64,000 nt of DNA from Bifidobacterium psychraerophilum (GTDB lineage: Bacteria; Actinomycetota; Actinomycetes; Actinomycetales; Bifidobacteriaceae): assembly GCF_000741705.1 (NCBI RefSeq), contig NZ_JGZI01000009.1:682001-746000 (forward strand), read 5' to 3'. Position 1 is the first letter of the stretch. Each line of letters begins with the position of its first letter. Under the pieces are notes generated by a model that did not search any database, was not told the DNA's origin, and saw nothing but the letters and a program-made list of their open reading frames with translations. Below are positions 22,170 to 30,562 of this stretch, piece after piece. The position numbers were made by a program, and so were the translations under genes.

Positions 22170-23288
22170 ATGAAATTATTTTGGAAAAGAGCTAATTTTA
22201 AGGGGCATCTCCTTACGGCCATTTCGTATATGATCCCCATAGTCTGCGGTGCGGGATTCATTATCGCAATCGGTATGGCCTTCGGCGGTAAAAGCCAAGA
22301 TGCCCTGGTGATGGGTAAATTCGACTTCTTCCAAGCACTGGCAACGCTGGGCGGCAAAGCGCTCGGCATGCTGCCTGTGATAATCGCCACCGGCATCGCT
22401 TTCTCGATCGCCGGTAAACCAGGCATCGCACCTGGCTTCGTCACGGGTCTTGCAGCGGTATCGATCAGCGCCGGATTCATTGGCGGCATAGTAGGCGGTT
22501 ACATCGCAGGTTGGTTCGCTTTCGCGGTATTGCGCTACTTCAAAGTACCCCAATGGGCGAAGGGTCTGATGCCTACGCTCATCGTGCCGTTCCTGGCCTC
22601 GATAGGCAGCGGTTTGATTATGGTGTACATCATCGGCACGCCGGTTTCTTGGTTCACCGATTGGCTTACCTCCTTATTGAACAGCATGAATGGCGCCTCC
22701 AATTTGATCTTCGGAGGCGTGCTGGGAACCTTGAGCATTGTCGATTTCGGAGGCCCTATTAATAAAACGGTATTTGCCTTTGCTCTGACCTTGCAGGCGC
22801 AGGGGATTAACGGGCCCGTTACCGCTCTGCAACTGACCAATACCGCCACACCGATCGGTTTCGGTTTTGCATTCCTGGTTGCAAAACTCATTCGCAAGAA
22901 TATCTATACCCATGAGGAGGTTGAGACCTTGAAGTCGGCAGTGCCGATGGGTGTGGTCAACATCGTTGAAGGTTCCATCCCGATAGTGATGAACGATCTC
23001 GTGCGCGGTGTTGTCGCGGCTGGTCTTGGAGGTATGTGCGAAGGCGCTTTGCTGATGTCCCTGACAGGAGGAGAAGGGGCAACGGTCCCCTTCGGCGGAT
23101 TCCTGATGTTGCCGACCATGGGCTCGAACTGGTGGGTCGGTGTATTGGCTATTGCGGTCAACATAGTCGTGACAGGCACCGTTTACGCACTGATCAAAAA
23201 AGACATACCCGCGGATGAGTTGAGTGCATCGGGCAGTGTGGCCGTTGAAGAGCAAGAGCTTGATTTTGATGACGTTCAAGTTATGTGA
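22170..23288 (+). CDS. PTS fructose-family EIIC permease
   Basis: A 372-residue integral membrane subunit that binds and translocates the sugar while EIIB phosphorylates it. It has about nine hydrophobic helices. Family stretches include HLLTAISYMIPIVCGAGFIIAIG at the N-terminus, GKPGIAPGFVTGL, SAGFIGGIVGGYIAGW, the loop VDFGGPINKTVFAFAL (Gly-Pro-Ile-Asn-Lys, near the substrate) and TATPIGFGFAFLVAKLI. Start ATG 22170 was chosen because AAGGA lies upstream; ATG 22149 is also in frame. The specificity cannot be read directly; the adjacent epimerase is the best clue. Confidence 0.92.
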   Translation: MKLFWKRANFKGHLLTAISYMIPIVCGAGFIIAIGMAFGGKSQDALVMGKFDFFQALATLGGKALGMLPVIIATGIAFSIAGKPGIAPGFVTGLAAVSISAGFIGGIVGGYIAGWFAFAVLRYFKVPQWAKGLMPTLIVPFLASIGSGLIMVYIIGTPVSWFTDWLTSLLNSMNGASNLIFGGVLGTLSIVDFGGPINKTVFAFALTLQAQGINGPVTALQLTNTATPIGFGFAFLVAKLIRKNIYTHEEVETLKSAVPMGVVNIVEGSIPIVMNDLVRGVVAAGLGGMCEGALLMSLTGGEGATVPFGGFLMLPTMGSNWWVGVLAIAVNIVVTGTVYALIKKDIPADELSASGSVAVEEQELDFDDVQVM

Positions 23289-23312
23289 TCACGAAAGGTA
23301 ATAATTACGATA

Positions 23313-24014
23313 ATGTCAAGGAAAATTCAACTTTCTCCGTCTTTGATGACGATGGATTTGGACCAATTCAAAGAACAGATCACCTTCCTCAACGATAAAG
23401 TGAACTCTTATCATATCGATATCATGGACGGTCATTTCGTCCCTAATATCACTCTCTCACCATGGTTCGTTGAACAGGTGCGCAAGATATCCGACGTTCC
23501 CATGTCCGCGCACATGATGGTCACGGATGCGCCGTTTTGGGTCAAACAGCTGATTGATGTCAACTGTGATGAGATATGTTTCCCATCCGAGGTGGCCAAT
23601 GGGGTGGCTTTCAGCATGATTGACGAGATTCACCACGCCGGTCTGAAGGCGGGTGCGGTGCTCAACCCTGAGACCAGCATAGACACCATAATGCCTTACA
23701 TCGATTTGCTCGACAAAGTGACCATTATGACCATTGATCCTGGTTTCGCCGGACAGCGGTTTTTGCAGAGCTGTTTGCGGAAAATAACCCAGTTGCGAGA
23801 ATTGAGAGAGGAACAGGGCTATACATATCAGATCGAGATGGATGGCTCCACGAATCTGAAACACTGGAAGATGATTTCGGATGCGAACCCGGATATTTAT
23901 GTCATAGGGCGAAGCGGTCTATTCGGTCTCACGGACAACATTGAAGATTCCTGGAAGCAGATGCTGCAGGAGTATGAGAGTTCCACGGGCTTCCGCTTCG
24001 ATAATGGTTTGTAG
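23313..24014 (+). CDS. alsE: AlsE-like allulose-6-phosphate / ribulose-phosphate 3-epimerase
   Basis: A 233-residue TIM-barrel epimerase. Metal ligands are in the family positions: His34 and Asp36 in YHIDIMDGHFVPN, His67 in MSAHMMVTD and Asp177 in IEMDGST. It also has KVTIMTIDPGFAGQRF and VIGRSGLFG. The motifs SPSLMTMDLDQFKEQI and NITLSPWFV resemble E. coli AlsE (D-allulose 6-phosphate to fructose 6-phosphate) more than housekeeping Rpe, which usually has ILSADFA. Next to a fructose-type PTS this implies C3 epimerisation of an imported ketose phosphate. Either product enters the fructose-6-phosphate phosphoketolase pathway. A pentulose-5-phosphate substrate cannot be excluded. Confidence 0.8.
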   Translation: MSRKIQLSPSLMTMDLDQFKEQITFLNDKVNSYHIDIMDGHFVPNITLSPWFVEQVRKISDVPMSAHMMVTDAPFWVKQLIDVNCDEICFPSEVANGVAFSMIDEIHHAGLKAGAVLNPETSIDTIMPYIDLLDKVTIMTIDPGFAGQRFLQSCLRKITQLRELREEQGYTYQIEMDGSTNLKHWKMISDANPDIYVIGRSGLFGLTDNIEDSWKQMLQEYESSTGFRFDNGL

Positions 24015-24264
24015 ACCGATGTAGCGTCTCGGACGTAGAGGATCAGCAGAGAAGACCCCTTGCCAGTACAGTGCGTGGCATCACAACATAGGAATCTCAT
24101 CAGGGCTTGGTTTTCAGTAGTATTCCCAGGCTTATCGATGCTTTTTGTGATGCCCCTAGGCGGCTGTTTCACCGCAACGGCGGCCACATGCATCATCCAC
24201 CGAAGTCTTTGAGGCTCGATCTGTATTGGCAACGGTATATCTCTCAGTTCAAGAAAGAACGATT
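24015..24264 (+). promoter_or_regulatory. 250-bp gap before ptsH with probable internal promoter
   Basis: No gene is supported here. The length and the presence of TATATC (about 24236-24241), roughly 25 bp before the ptsH start, suggest that ptsH-ptsI can be transcribed independently of the sugar-specific genes. I could not assign a -35 element confidently, and no strong terminator separates the epimerase gene from ptsH. Confidence 0.35.
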
Positions 24265-24525
24265 ATGGCTAAAACATTCAATTTCACTGTTACCGATCCT
24301 GCGGGGATTCATGCCCGTCCGGCAGGGCAATTAGTGAGCAAAGCACAGGAATATGAGTCTGCCGTCACACTCAACGCATCGGATAGATCCGTTGACGCCA
24401 AAGGAATTCTGAGTGTGATGGGTCTGGGTGCGCAACAAGGCGATGTTATCGAGGTCTCGGTATCGGGATCCGATGAAGAGGCGGCTGCCGCTGCGTTGCA
24501 ACAGTTCTTCAAGGAGTCCATGTGA
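24265..24525 (+). CDS. ptsH: Phosphocarrier protein HPr
   Basis: An 86-residue HPr that relays phosphate from Enzyme I to EIIA domains. The active histidine is His16 in PAGIHARPAGQLV. The regulatory serine region of Firmicutes HPr (usually K-S-I-M or similar) reads AKGILSVMGLG, with glycine at the site that HPr kinase would phosphorylate, so ATP-dependent HPr(Ser-P) control is unlikely. The ATG at 24265 begins the family sequence; the in-frame ATG at 24226 would add an unrelated tail. The stop codon overlaps the ptsI start (TGATG). Confidence 0.95.
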   Translation: MAKTFNFTVTDPAGIHARPAGQLVSKAQEYESAVTLNASDRSVDAKGILSVMGLGAQQGDVIEVSVSGSDEEAAAAALQQFFKESM

Positions 24526-26147
24526 TGAAGAGTTTCCAAGGTGTTGGTGTATCCGCGGGAATCGCCATAGGACCGGTCCAAGTGCTGCATACGGCGAACG
24601 AAGCGGTTATTCGCAGGGTGGTTGAGGACCCTCAGGCGGAGGTGGAGCGTTTTCGTGCCGCCCAAACTACGGCAATCCAGCAGTTAGGTGTTATTCGTGA
24701 CAGCACCGCGGCCAAGCTGGGGGAGGGCAAGGCAGAGCTGTTCGATACGCACCGACTGATGCTTCGGGATCCTGAATACGTCAGCAGTATCGAAGATCTC
24801 ATCATGTCCAGCTCTGTGAATGCTGAATTCGCGGTGAATAGCACTATGGAACAATTCGCGGCGATGTTCGAGGCTATGGATAATTCCTACATGCAAGCTC
24901 GCGCCAGCGACATCAGAGATGTTTCGCAGCGAGTAATCGATATTCTCGGCAACCGCGACGGTAATGACAGCACCGTACAGGGATCCGGTCATATTGTTGC
25001 TGCCGAAGATCTTGCACCCAGTGAAACAGTGCAATTGGATCGTTCCGCGGTATTGGGATTCGTTACCGAGCAGGGATCGTCGAATTCACATACGGCGATA
25101 CTCGCGCGGACGATGGGACTGCCTGTGGTAATCGGTGTGCATAAGGGATTTGAATCGTCCGACACCGGGGAAATGATGGTGGTAGACGGCTCAACAGGCA
25201 CTGTGATCATCGATCCGGATGATGCCACTCTCCAGCAGTATCGCGAGAAGCAGTCGGGCTTTGAAGAACATGTGCGACTGCTGCAGAAACTTAAGGGACA
25301 AGCCACAAGAACCAGCACAGGTCAGACGGTACGACTCTATGCGAACATAGGTCGTCCTTCGGATGTTACTGCCGTACTGGCCAACGACGGCGAGGGTATC
25401 GGACTGTTCCGCAGTGAGTTTTTGTATCTTGAGAGTGCCGATTTCCCCACGGAGGAATACCAGTTCGAAGCGTATCGTGAGGTTGCCCAGAAGATGGGTG
25501 ACCGGCTCGTGGTGATCCGCACCCTGGATATAGGCGCTGATAAACAGGCCGACTACTTCGGACTCGAGCATGAGGACAACCCCGCGTTGGGGTACCGGGC
25601 AATTCGCATCTGTCTGACGCAACCAGAGATATTCAAGGTGCAGTTAAGGGCCTTGTTAAGAGCATCGGCATATGGGAATATCGCCGTGATGTTCCCGATG
25701 ATAACCTCCGTGTCGGAGGTGCGCGAGGCCAAAGGCATACTATCCCAAGTGAAGTCGGAGCTGCGTGCCGCGCATGTTCGGTTCAATGAGGACATCGCTG
25801 TCGGCATCATGATCGAGACGCCCGCATCCGTTATCATGGCCGACGAACTTGCCGCTGAAGTGGATTTCTTCTCAATCGGCACTAATGATCTGACGCAATA
25901 CACACTGGCTTGTGATAGGCAGAACCCCAACCTGGGTAGGTTCGCGGATCCCCATTCGCCGGCGGTATTACGAATGATCGATATGACGGTCAAGGCCGCG
26001 CATGATCATGGTATCTGGTGTGGCATTTGTGGCGAACTCGGAGCGGATGTAGCTCTTACGGACACGTTCCTCGATATGGGAATTGATGAGTTGTCCGTGT
26101 CGCCTAAAAGCATTTTGCCATTGCGGGAGGCCATCAGAAAGCGTTGA
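24525..26147 (+). CDS. ptsI: Phosphoenolpyruvate-protein phosphotransferase (Enzyme I)
   Basis: A 540-residue general PTS enzyme that autophosphorylates from PEP and feeds HPr. The N-terminus FQGVGVSAGIAIGPV is typical. The phosphohistidine is in GSSNSHTAILARTMGLP. The PEP-binding C-terminal domain contains GIGLFRSEFLYL, RTLDIGADKQADYF, NPALGYRAIRICL, MFPMITSVSEVREAK, GIMIETPASVIMAD, FFSIGTNDLTQYTLACDR and WCGICGELGAD. GTG 24522 is an alternative start. The gene is followed by a perfect bidirectional hairpin. Adjacent ptsH-ptsI downstream of a single sugar cassette suggests the whole block may have been acquired or moved together. Confidence 0.97.
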   Translation: MKSFQGVGVSAGIAIGPVQVLHTANEAVIRRVVEDPQAEVERFRAAQTTAIQQLGVIRDSTAAKLGEGKAELFDTHRLMLRDPEYVSSIEDLIMSSSVNAEFAVNSTMEQFAAMFEAMDNSYMQARASDIRDVSQRVIDILGNRDGNDSTVQGSGHIVAAEDLAPSETVQLDRSAVLGFVTEQGSSNSHTAILARTMGLPVVIGVHKGFESSDTGEMMVVDGSTGTVIIDPDDATLQQYREKQSGFEEHVRLLQKLKGQATRTSTGQTVRLYANIGRPSDVTAVLANDGEGIGLFRSEFLYLESADFPTEEYQFEAYREVAQKMGDRLVVIRTLDIGADKQADYFGLEHEDNPALGYRAIRICLTQPEIFKVQLRALLRASAYGNIAVMFPMITSVSEVREAKGILSQVKSELRAAHVRFNEDIAVGIMIETPASVIMADELAAEVDFFSIGTNDLTQYTLACDRQNPNLGRFADPHSPAVLRMIDMTVKAAHDHGIWCGICGELGADVALTDTFLDMGIDELSVSPKSILPLREAIRKR

Positions 26148-26231
26148 TACTGGGTGTGCGTGCCGGTGTCGGCGATTGTGGTGATTCTCATTCCGGCATC
26201 GTTGATGCGGCGGCAGCGCGTTCATGAACAG

Positions 26232-26272
26232 CAATAAGCCTTCCCTGCGAGATTCGCGGGGAAGGCTTATTG
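26232..26272. terminator. Bidirectional hairpin between ptsI and glnA
   Basis: CAATAAGCCTTCCC (26232-26245) pairs perfectly with GGGAAGGCTTATTG (26259-26272). The stem extends through TGCGA/TCGCG to a 3-base loop, giving about 19 bp with one G-U. It serves two convergent genes. The outer A/T pairs supply a short U-rich end on both strands. Confidence 0.9.
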
Positions 26273-26342
26273 ATATCCGGTGATGCCTTAATGGCACCGT
26301 GTTGAGACCATCAGTGCATCAGCGGAACTGCATATCTGAAAC

Positions 26343-27779
26343 TCAGATGTGGAAGTAGAGCTCGTACTCGAGTGGCGTCGGGGCGAGGCGGGCCTCGTCG
26401 ATTTCGCCGTGCTTGAGCTCAAGCCAGGTCTCGATGAGATCGTCGGTGAAGACGTCGCCGGCCGTCAGGAAGTCGTGATCGGCTTCGAGGGCATTCAGGG
26501 CCTCGGTCAGTGAGCCTGGGACCTGTGCGATCTGGTCATGCTCTTCGGGAGGAAGCTCGTAGAGATCCTTGTCGACTGGTTCCGGTGGCTCGATGTGGTT
26601 CAGGATGCCGTCCAGGCCGGCCATCAGCTGAGCGGAGAAGGCCAGGAAGGGGTTCGAGCTTGGATCCGGTGCGCGGAACTCGATGCGCTTCGCCGCTGGT
26701 GAGGTACCTGCGAGCGGGATGCGGATAGCCGCCGAACGGTTACGGGCCGAGTAGACGAGGTTGACTGGGGCTTCGTAGCCGGGAACCAGACGATGGTATG
26801 AATTCATCGAGGGGTTGGTGAAGGCGAGGACTGAAGGAGCGTGCTTGATCAATCCGCCGACATACCAGCGTGCGATATCGGAGAGGCCGCCGTATCCTCT
26901 CTCGTCGTAGAACAGGGGCTTGCCGTCTTTCCAGAGGGACTGGTGGCAATGCATGCCGGTGCCGTTGTCTCCTGCGATCGGCTTCGGCATGAAGGTGGCC
27001 GCCTTGCCTGCGAGGGCTGCGGTCTCATGCACGATGTACTTGTACTTCATCAGATCGTCGCCTGCATGCTGCAGGGTGTTGAAGCGGTAGTTGATCTCCT
27101 GCTGTCCGGCGCCTGCAACCTCATGGTGCGAACGCTCGAGGATCAGGCCGACCTGCTGCAGGTTGGCGACCATGTCGTCGCGCAGATCCTGGTTGTGGTC
27201 GATTGGCGGCACTGGGAAGTAGCCGCGCTTCACGCGGTTCTTGAACCCGATGTTCGGTGTGCCGTCATCCTCGATGTCGGTTCCTGAATTCCAGGGAGCC
27301 TCAATCGAATCGACTTCGTAGAAGGAACGGCTCATGCTGTTCTCATAACGCACCTTGTCGAAGATGAAGAACTCGGCTTCGGGTGCGAAGGAGGCGGTGT
27401 CCGCGATGCCGGTGGACTTGAGGTACGCCTCGGCCTTGGCGGCAACCTGGCGGGGATCGCGTGAGTAAGGCTCATCGGTGAGTGGGTCCACGATGGAGAA
27501 GGCCACGTTGAGAGTCTTGTGCTTGCGGAAAGGATCGATGAATGCAGTGCTCACATCAGGCACCAGCTTCATATCGGATTCGTTGATGGCCTGGAATCCC
27601 TGGACCGATGATCCGTCGAAAGGCATGCCTTCGTCGAATGCATTGTCGAGGAACTCATTTGTTGGCACCGTGAAGTGCTGCTGCACGCCGATGAGATCCG
27701 TGAAACGGATGGAAACGTATTCCACGCCCTCCGTGTTGATAAGAGCCTCGGCATCGGCCTTTGTTTTCAGTTCAGTCAC
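26343..27779 (-). CDS. glnA: Glutamine synthetase type I
   Basis: A 478-residue GS-I that makes glutamine from glutamate, ammonia and ATP. Visible motifs: [32 protein letters not shown] (latch/nucleotide region), [43 protein letters not shown] (metal and ammonium loop), [30 protein letters not shown] and [17 protein letters not shown]. The adenylylation loop [11 protein letters not shown] with Tyr ~407 marks the regulated GSI-beta class. I set the start at GTG 27779 because AAAGGAG is 10 bases upstream and this gives the canonical length. The reading frame stays open for 56 further codons upstream, but these look untranslated. The start codon sits inside a palindrome. Confidence 0.97.
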   Translation of the reverse strand: MTELKTKADAEALINTEGVEYVSIRFTDLIGVQQHFTVPTNEFLDNAFDEGMPFDGSSVQGFQAINESDMKLVPDVSTAFIDPFRKHKTLNVAFSIVDPLTDEPYSRDPRQVAAKAEAYLKSTGIADTASFAPEAEFFIFDKVRYENSMSRSFYEVDSIEAPWNSGTDIEDDGTPNIGFKNRVKRGYFPVPPIDHNQDLRDDMVANLQQVGLILERSHHEVAGAGQQEINYRFNTLQHAGDDLMKYKYIVHETAALAGKAATFMPKPIAGDNGTGMHCHQSLWKDGKPLFYDERGYGGLSDIARWYVGGLIKHAPSVLAFTNPSMNSYHRLVPGYEAPVNLVYSARNRSAAIRIPLAGTSPAAKRIEFRAPDPSSNPFLAFSAQLMAGLDGILNHIEPPEPVDKDLYELPPEEHDQIAQVPGSLTEALNALEADHDFLTAGDVFTDDLIETWLELKHGEIDEARLAPTPLEYELYFHI

Positions 27780-27786
27780 TGAACTG
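27768..27786 (-). promoter_or_regulatory. Palindrome around the glnA GTG start codon
   Basis: On the minus strand CAGTTCAGTGACTGAACTG is a perfect 9+1+9 inverted repeat. As RNA it can fold to CAGUUCA-GUGAC-UGAACUG, leaving the GUG start in the five-base loop. Half of it is coding (ACT GAA CTG) and half is untranslated. It could be a translational switch, an operator or chance. Confidence 0.6.
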
Positions 27787-27911
27787 CTCCTTTCATGAGA
27801 ACTTACGAATTCCAAGTCTAGAAGAGTGCGTTTCCCATACGCGCCCGGTAGGTTACGAGGATGTTTCGTCACATCACAACTCCCAGAATACCGGGGGAGC
27901 CTGAAACCACT

Positions 27912-27947
27912 ATGTGGACGCACCGGGAGTAAGCGGTGCGTCCACAT
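27912..27947. terminator. 14-bp hairpin between DUF4191 gene and glnA
   Basis: ATGTGGACGCACCG (27912-27925) pairs perfectly with CGGTGCGTCCACAT (27934-27947) around an 8-base loop. It lies downstream of the minus-strand DUF4191 gene and upstream of glnA, so it probably ends the former. No U-tail follows. Confidence 0.75.
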
Positions 27948-27960
27948 GGATCAATATGGG

Positions 27961-27979
27961 CCTGTGCCGAGAGCACAGG
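27961..27979. terminator. Second short hairpin in the same gap
   Basis: CCTGTGC-CGAGA-GCACAGG forms a perfect 7-bp stem with a 5-base loop, 13 bp from the stronger hairpin. Together they may form a tandem terminator for the DUF4191 gene. Confidence 0.5.
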
Positions 27980-28070
27980 TGGTATAGGCGGTATATACAG
28001 GCGACGGTGGATGCCCGAGGTGTGATACCGGCTCGTCGTCGGATGATCACACCAAAGGCTGTCCGGCTGC

Positions 28071-28808
28071 TCAGCGTCCTCGCATCGCGCGCCTGTTGAC
28101 ACGCATCTTCGTGGGGTCCACTCCCTTGGGAACGCCGACGCCTGATTGCTGCTGCAAGGTGCGCAGGCGATCGTTGAGCTGTTCGAGTTCGTATTTGGTC
28201 AGCTTGATCTTCTTGCGCATCACGGTGCGTTGCAGATTGGAGAGCGCGACCTGCTGCTCGCCTTTGCCCACACTGATCTTATGGACGGGAATCGCCGATC
28301 CGCGTGTGATCCTATGGATTTTGGTCTCTTCGCGTTCCATTGCTTTGAGCACGCGGGAGTAATCGCCCTCACCGACCAGGTAGACACCGGCACGACCGGT
28401 TCCACGCCATACGGCGTCCTTGGTCTTCATGTCGATCCACACGGGTTCCTGCGGGAAGTTGAAACCGCCCTTGGTGATGTTGTTGAGAACCGCACCTGTG
28501 GCTCCGGGACGGCCTTCCATACGGCGGTAGCCGACCCTGTCCGAACGCTTGGTCAGGGTGATGGTGGCGAGCAGCAGCCCGCACATGATGCCCGTCAGGA
28601 CGACCATGATCCATGTGAACCATCCGGCCTTGATCAGCAGGCCTATGATGACGGCCACCAGCACCGGTGCCAGAACGGCCAGGACCAGCAGCCACGGCAG
28701 TAGTTTGTCTTCCTTTGCAGTGAAGGAATAGATCTGTTTGATCTGGGAAAGCGTGCCCTGTGATTTCTTCGTCTTCTTGGACTGAGCCTTGTCAGCGTTC
28801 TCTGCCAT
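28071..28808 (-). CDS. DUF4191 family membrane protein
   Basis: A 245-residue protein with a Lys-rich N-terminus (about 40 residues), two adjacent membrane helices (LLPWLLVLAVLAPVLVAVIIGLLIKAG and FTWIMVVLTGIMCGLLLATITL), then a cytoplasmic domain containing RVGYRRMEGRPGATGAVLNNITKGGF and a basic tail ending RVNRRAMRGR. The arrangement is that of DUF4191. In Mycobacterium a protein of this family (Rv2219) is the neighbour of glnA1, and the same pairing is seen here, which supports a link to glutamine synthetase, though the role is unknown. Confidence 0.85.
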   Translation of the reverse strand: MAENADKAQSKKTKKSQGTLSQIKQIYSFTAKEDKLLPWLLVLAVLAPVLVAVIIGLLIKAGWFTWIMVVLTGIMCGLLLATITLTKRSDRVGYRRMEGRPGATGAVLNNITKGGFNFPQEPVWIDMKTKDAVWRGTGRAGVYLVGEGDYSRVLKAMEREETKIHRITRGSAIPVHKISVGKGEQQVALSNLQRTVMRKKIKLTKYELEQLNDRLRTLQQQSGVGVPKGVDPTKMRVNRRAMRGR

Positions 28809-28909
28809 ACCACCCTCACTTAAGTTGCATTACTGGAAAGACAGTCTACCAAGAGACACAAGGAAGCGCTTCCCGTCGGTGATGCCCGTCCGCACCCTCC
28901 TCATGAATA

Positions 28910-28948
28910 CCGGCGTAGGCCCTTCATGGAAGGGAGGGCCTACGCCGG
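28910..28948. terminator. Hairpin terminator after lpd
   Basis: CCGGCGTAGGCCCT (28910-28923) pairs with AGGGCCTACGCCGG (28935-28948): a perfect 14-bp stem with an 11-base loop, 22 bp beyond the minus-strand lpd stop. No U-tract. Confidence 0.8.
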
Positions 28949-28970
28949 ATGGGATTCGCGGCGGCCGATG

Positions 28971-30452
28971 CTAACGCACGTGCAAAGGCCGCTCGTCGGC
29001 TTTGAGCAGGCTCTCGCCGAAGGCCTCGCTGAAGGTCGGATGCGGATGGATGAGCCGTGCGGCGTCGGCCAAGGGGACGCGGTTGCCCACCAGTTGCTCC
29101 GCCTCGGCGATCATCTCGCTGGCGTGGGGACCGATGATCTGGGCGCCGAGCACCACCGGGGTATCGGGATCGGATTCATCACAGCCGGTGACCACGGACA
29201 GTGAGCCTCCCTGACCGGTCATCAGCACCCTGGCGTTGGACATCATCGGGTAGGCGGTTTCCTTGACGCTGACCAGGGTGTCATCCTCCTGTGCCGCATC
29301 AAGCGTCATGCCCACCGCCGCGGCTTCGGGCGTTGAGAACACGATCTGCGGCACGGTGTTGTCGTCGACTCCTCGTGGTTCGAGACCCGCTATGGCCTCG
29401 GCAACGGTGATGCCCTGCTCGAAGGCCCTGTGGGCCAGTTGGTGGCCGGGGGTGATGTCGCCGACGGCCCAGACATGCTCGACGCTGCTTTGCCCCAGTT
29501 CATCGGTTTTCACCAGTCCATGCCCGTCCAGGTCGATGCCTGCATCCGCGAACCACTGCGCGTCGGTCGCGGCCTGCCTGCCGATGGCCACCAGCACCAC
29601 ATCGGCCTCGACCTGCTGCTCATCATCATGCTCGTCCTTGTAATGCACGGTGGCTCCGAGGTTGTCGCCGGTGTCGATGCCTGTGCATGAGGCATGGGTG
29701 ATGAGATTGATGCCGCTGCGTTTCAATTCACGTCCCAGCGTGACGCCTGCGCGTTTGCTCCATCCTGAGATCACGCGGTCCTTGCGGGCGAGCAGTGTGA
29801 CCTTGCATCCCGCGGTGTTCCACAGGCTTGCGAATTCCAGTGCGATCGCGCCCGATCCGATGATGACCGCGCTGTCGGGGAAGGTGTCCAAGGTCAGGGC
29901 GTGATCCGAATCAAGGATGACGTCGGAGAAGGGGATATCGGGCAGCGGTCGGGGCCGTGATCCGGTCGCGATGATGATATCGGTGGCCTTGATGGTCTGC
30001 GTCGAGTCATCGTTTTGCACCGTCAGCTCGCCGGTGCCGCTGATGCTGGCCTGCCCGTGGATGACATCCACCTTCCGGTGCTTCAGCAGAGCCGCAAGCC
30101 CCTCGGTCATGGTGCTGACCATCCGTTCGCGGTGATCACGCAACTCGCCGAAATCTATGCCTTGGAATTCGAGTTTGATGCCGGTGCTCTGTGCATGCTT
30201 GGCCTCATTGATCGTGCCGACGGAGGTGATCAGAGCCTTGGTCGGGATGCATCCGCGATTCAGGCAGGTGCCGCCTACCACGGCATCGCGTTCGATGATG
30301 ACGACGTGCTTACCGAGCTCACTAGCCCGCAACGCTGCGGAATACCCGCCGGGACCGGCTCCGATGACGGCGATGTCATATTGGAGCCGGTCGTGTTCGG
30401 CTGTCTCGGTTGTATCAGTGCTGTTCTGCGTATCTTCATGTGCTTCGCTCAT
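28971..30452 (-). CDS. lpd: Dihydrolipoyl dehydrogenase
   Basis: A 493-residue flavoprotein disulfide reductase. FAD motif YDIAVIGAGPGGYSAALRA, redox-active disulfide VGGTCLNRGCIPTKAL, NAD motif SAVIIGSGAIALEFASLW, second FAD motif VWAVGDITPGHQLAHRAFEQG, and the C-terminal base HPHPTFSEAFGES, which are all present, so the enzyme should be active. Its known role is reoxidising lipoamide in 2-oxoacid dehydrogenase or glycine cleavage complexes. None of those genes nor lipA/lipB are in the window, and bifidobacteria are generally thought to lack pyruvate and 2-oxoglutarate dehydrogenase complexes. It could serve another disulfide. An N-terminal tail of ~24 residues is acidic and non-conserved. 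Confidence 0.88.
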   Translation of the reverse strand: MSEAHEDTQNSTDTTETAEHDRLQYDIAVIGAGPGGYSAALRASELGKHVVIIERDAVVGGTCLNRGCIPTKALITSVGTINEAKHAQSTGIKLEFQGIDFGELRDHRERMVSTMTEGLAALLKHRKVDVIHGQASISGTGELTVQNDDSTQTIKATDIIIATGSRPRPLPDIPFSDVILDSDHALTLDTFPDSAVIIGSGAIALEFASLWNTAGCKVTLLARKDRVISGWSKRAGVTLGRELKRSGINLITHASCTGIDTGDNLGATVHYKDEHDDEQQVEADVVLVAIGRQAATDAQWFADAGIDLDGHGLVKTDELGQSSVEHVWAVGDITPGHQLAHRAFEQGITVAEAIAGLEPRGVDDNTVPQIVFSTPEAAAVGMTLDAAQEDDTLVSVKETAYPMMSNARVLMTGQGGSLSVVTGCDESDPDTPVVLGAQIIGPHASEMIAEAEQLVGNRVPLADAARLIHPHPTFSEAFGESLLKADERPLHVR

Positions 30453-30497
30453 GCGTCCCCCTGACGATGCGTGCTGTTGCCTGTGTTCGAAGCCGTG

Positions 30498-30539
30498 TCA
30501 ACGCATCAACATCAACGCATCAGTGTCAACGCATTAACG
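30498..30539. repeat. Three 14-bp direct repeats upstream of lpd
   Basis: The units TCAACGCATCAACA, TCAACGCATCAGTG and TCAACGCATTAACG are in perfect register. They lie between the DUF3043 gene and lpd, both on the minus strand. They could bind a regulator of lpd or be slippage products. Confidence 0.75.
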
Positions 30540-30562
30540 AAGGATGATGTGAAGCAACGACC

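Noticed and set aside
19363-26147. Prophage or integrative element
   Set aside because: Despite the lower G+C there is no integrase, recombinase, flanking direct repeat or tRNA gene. It is reported only as a possibly transferred metabolic block.
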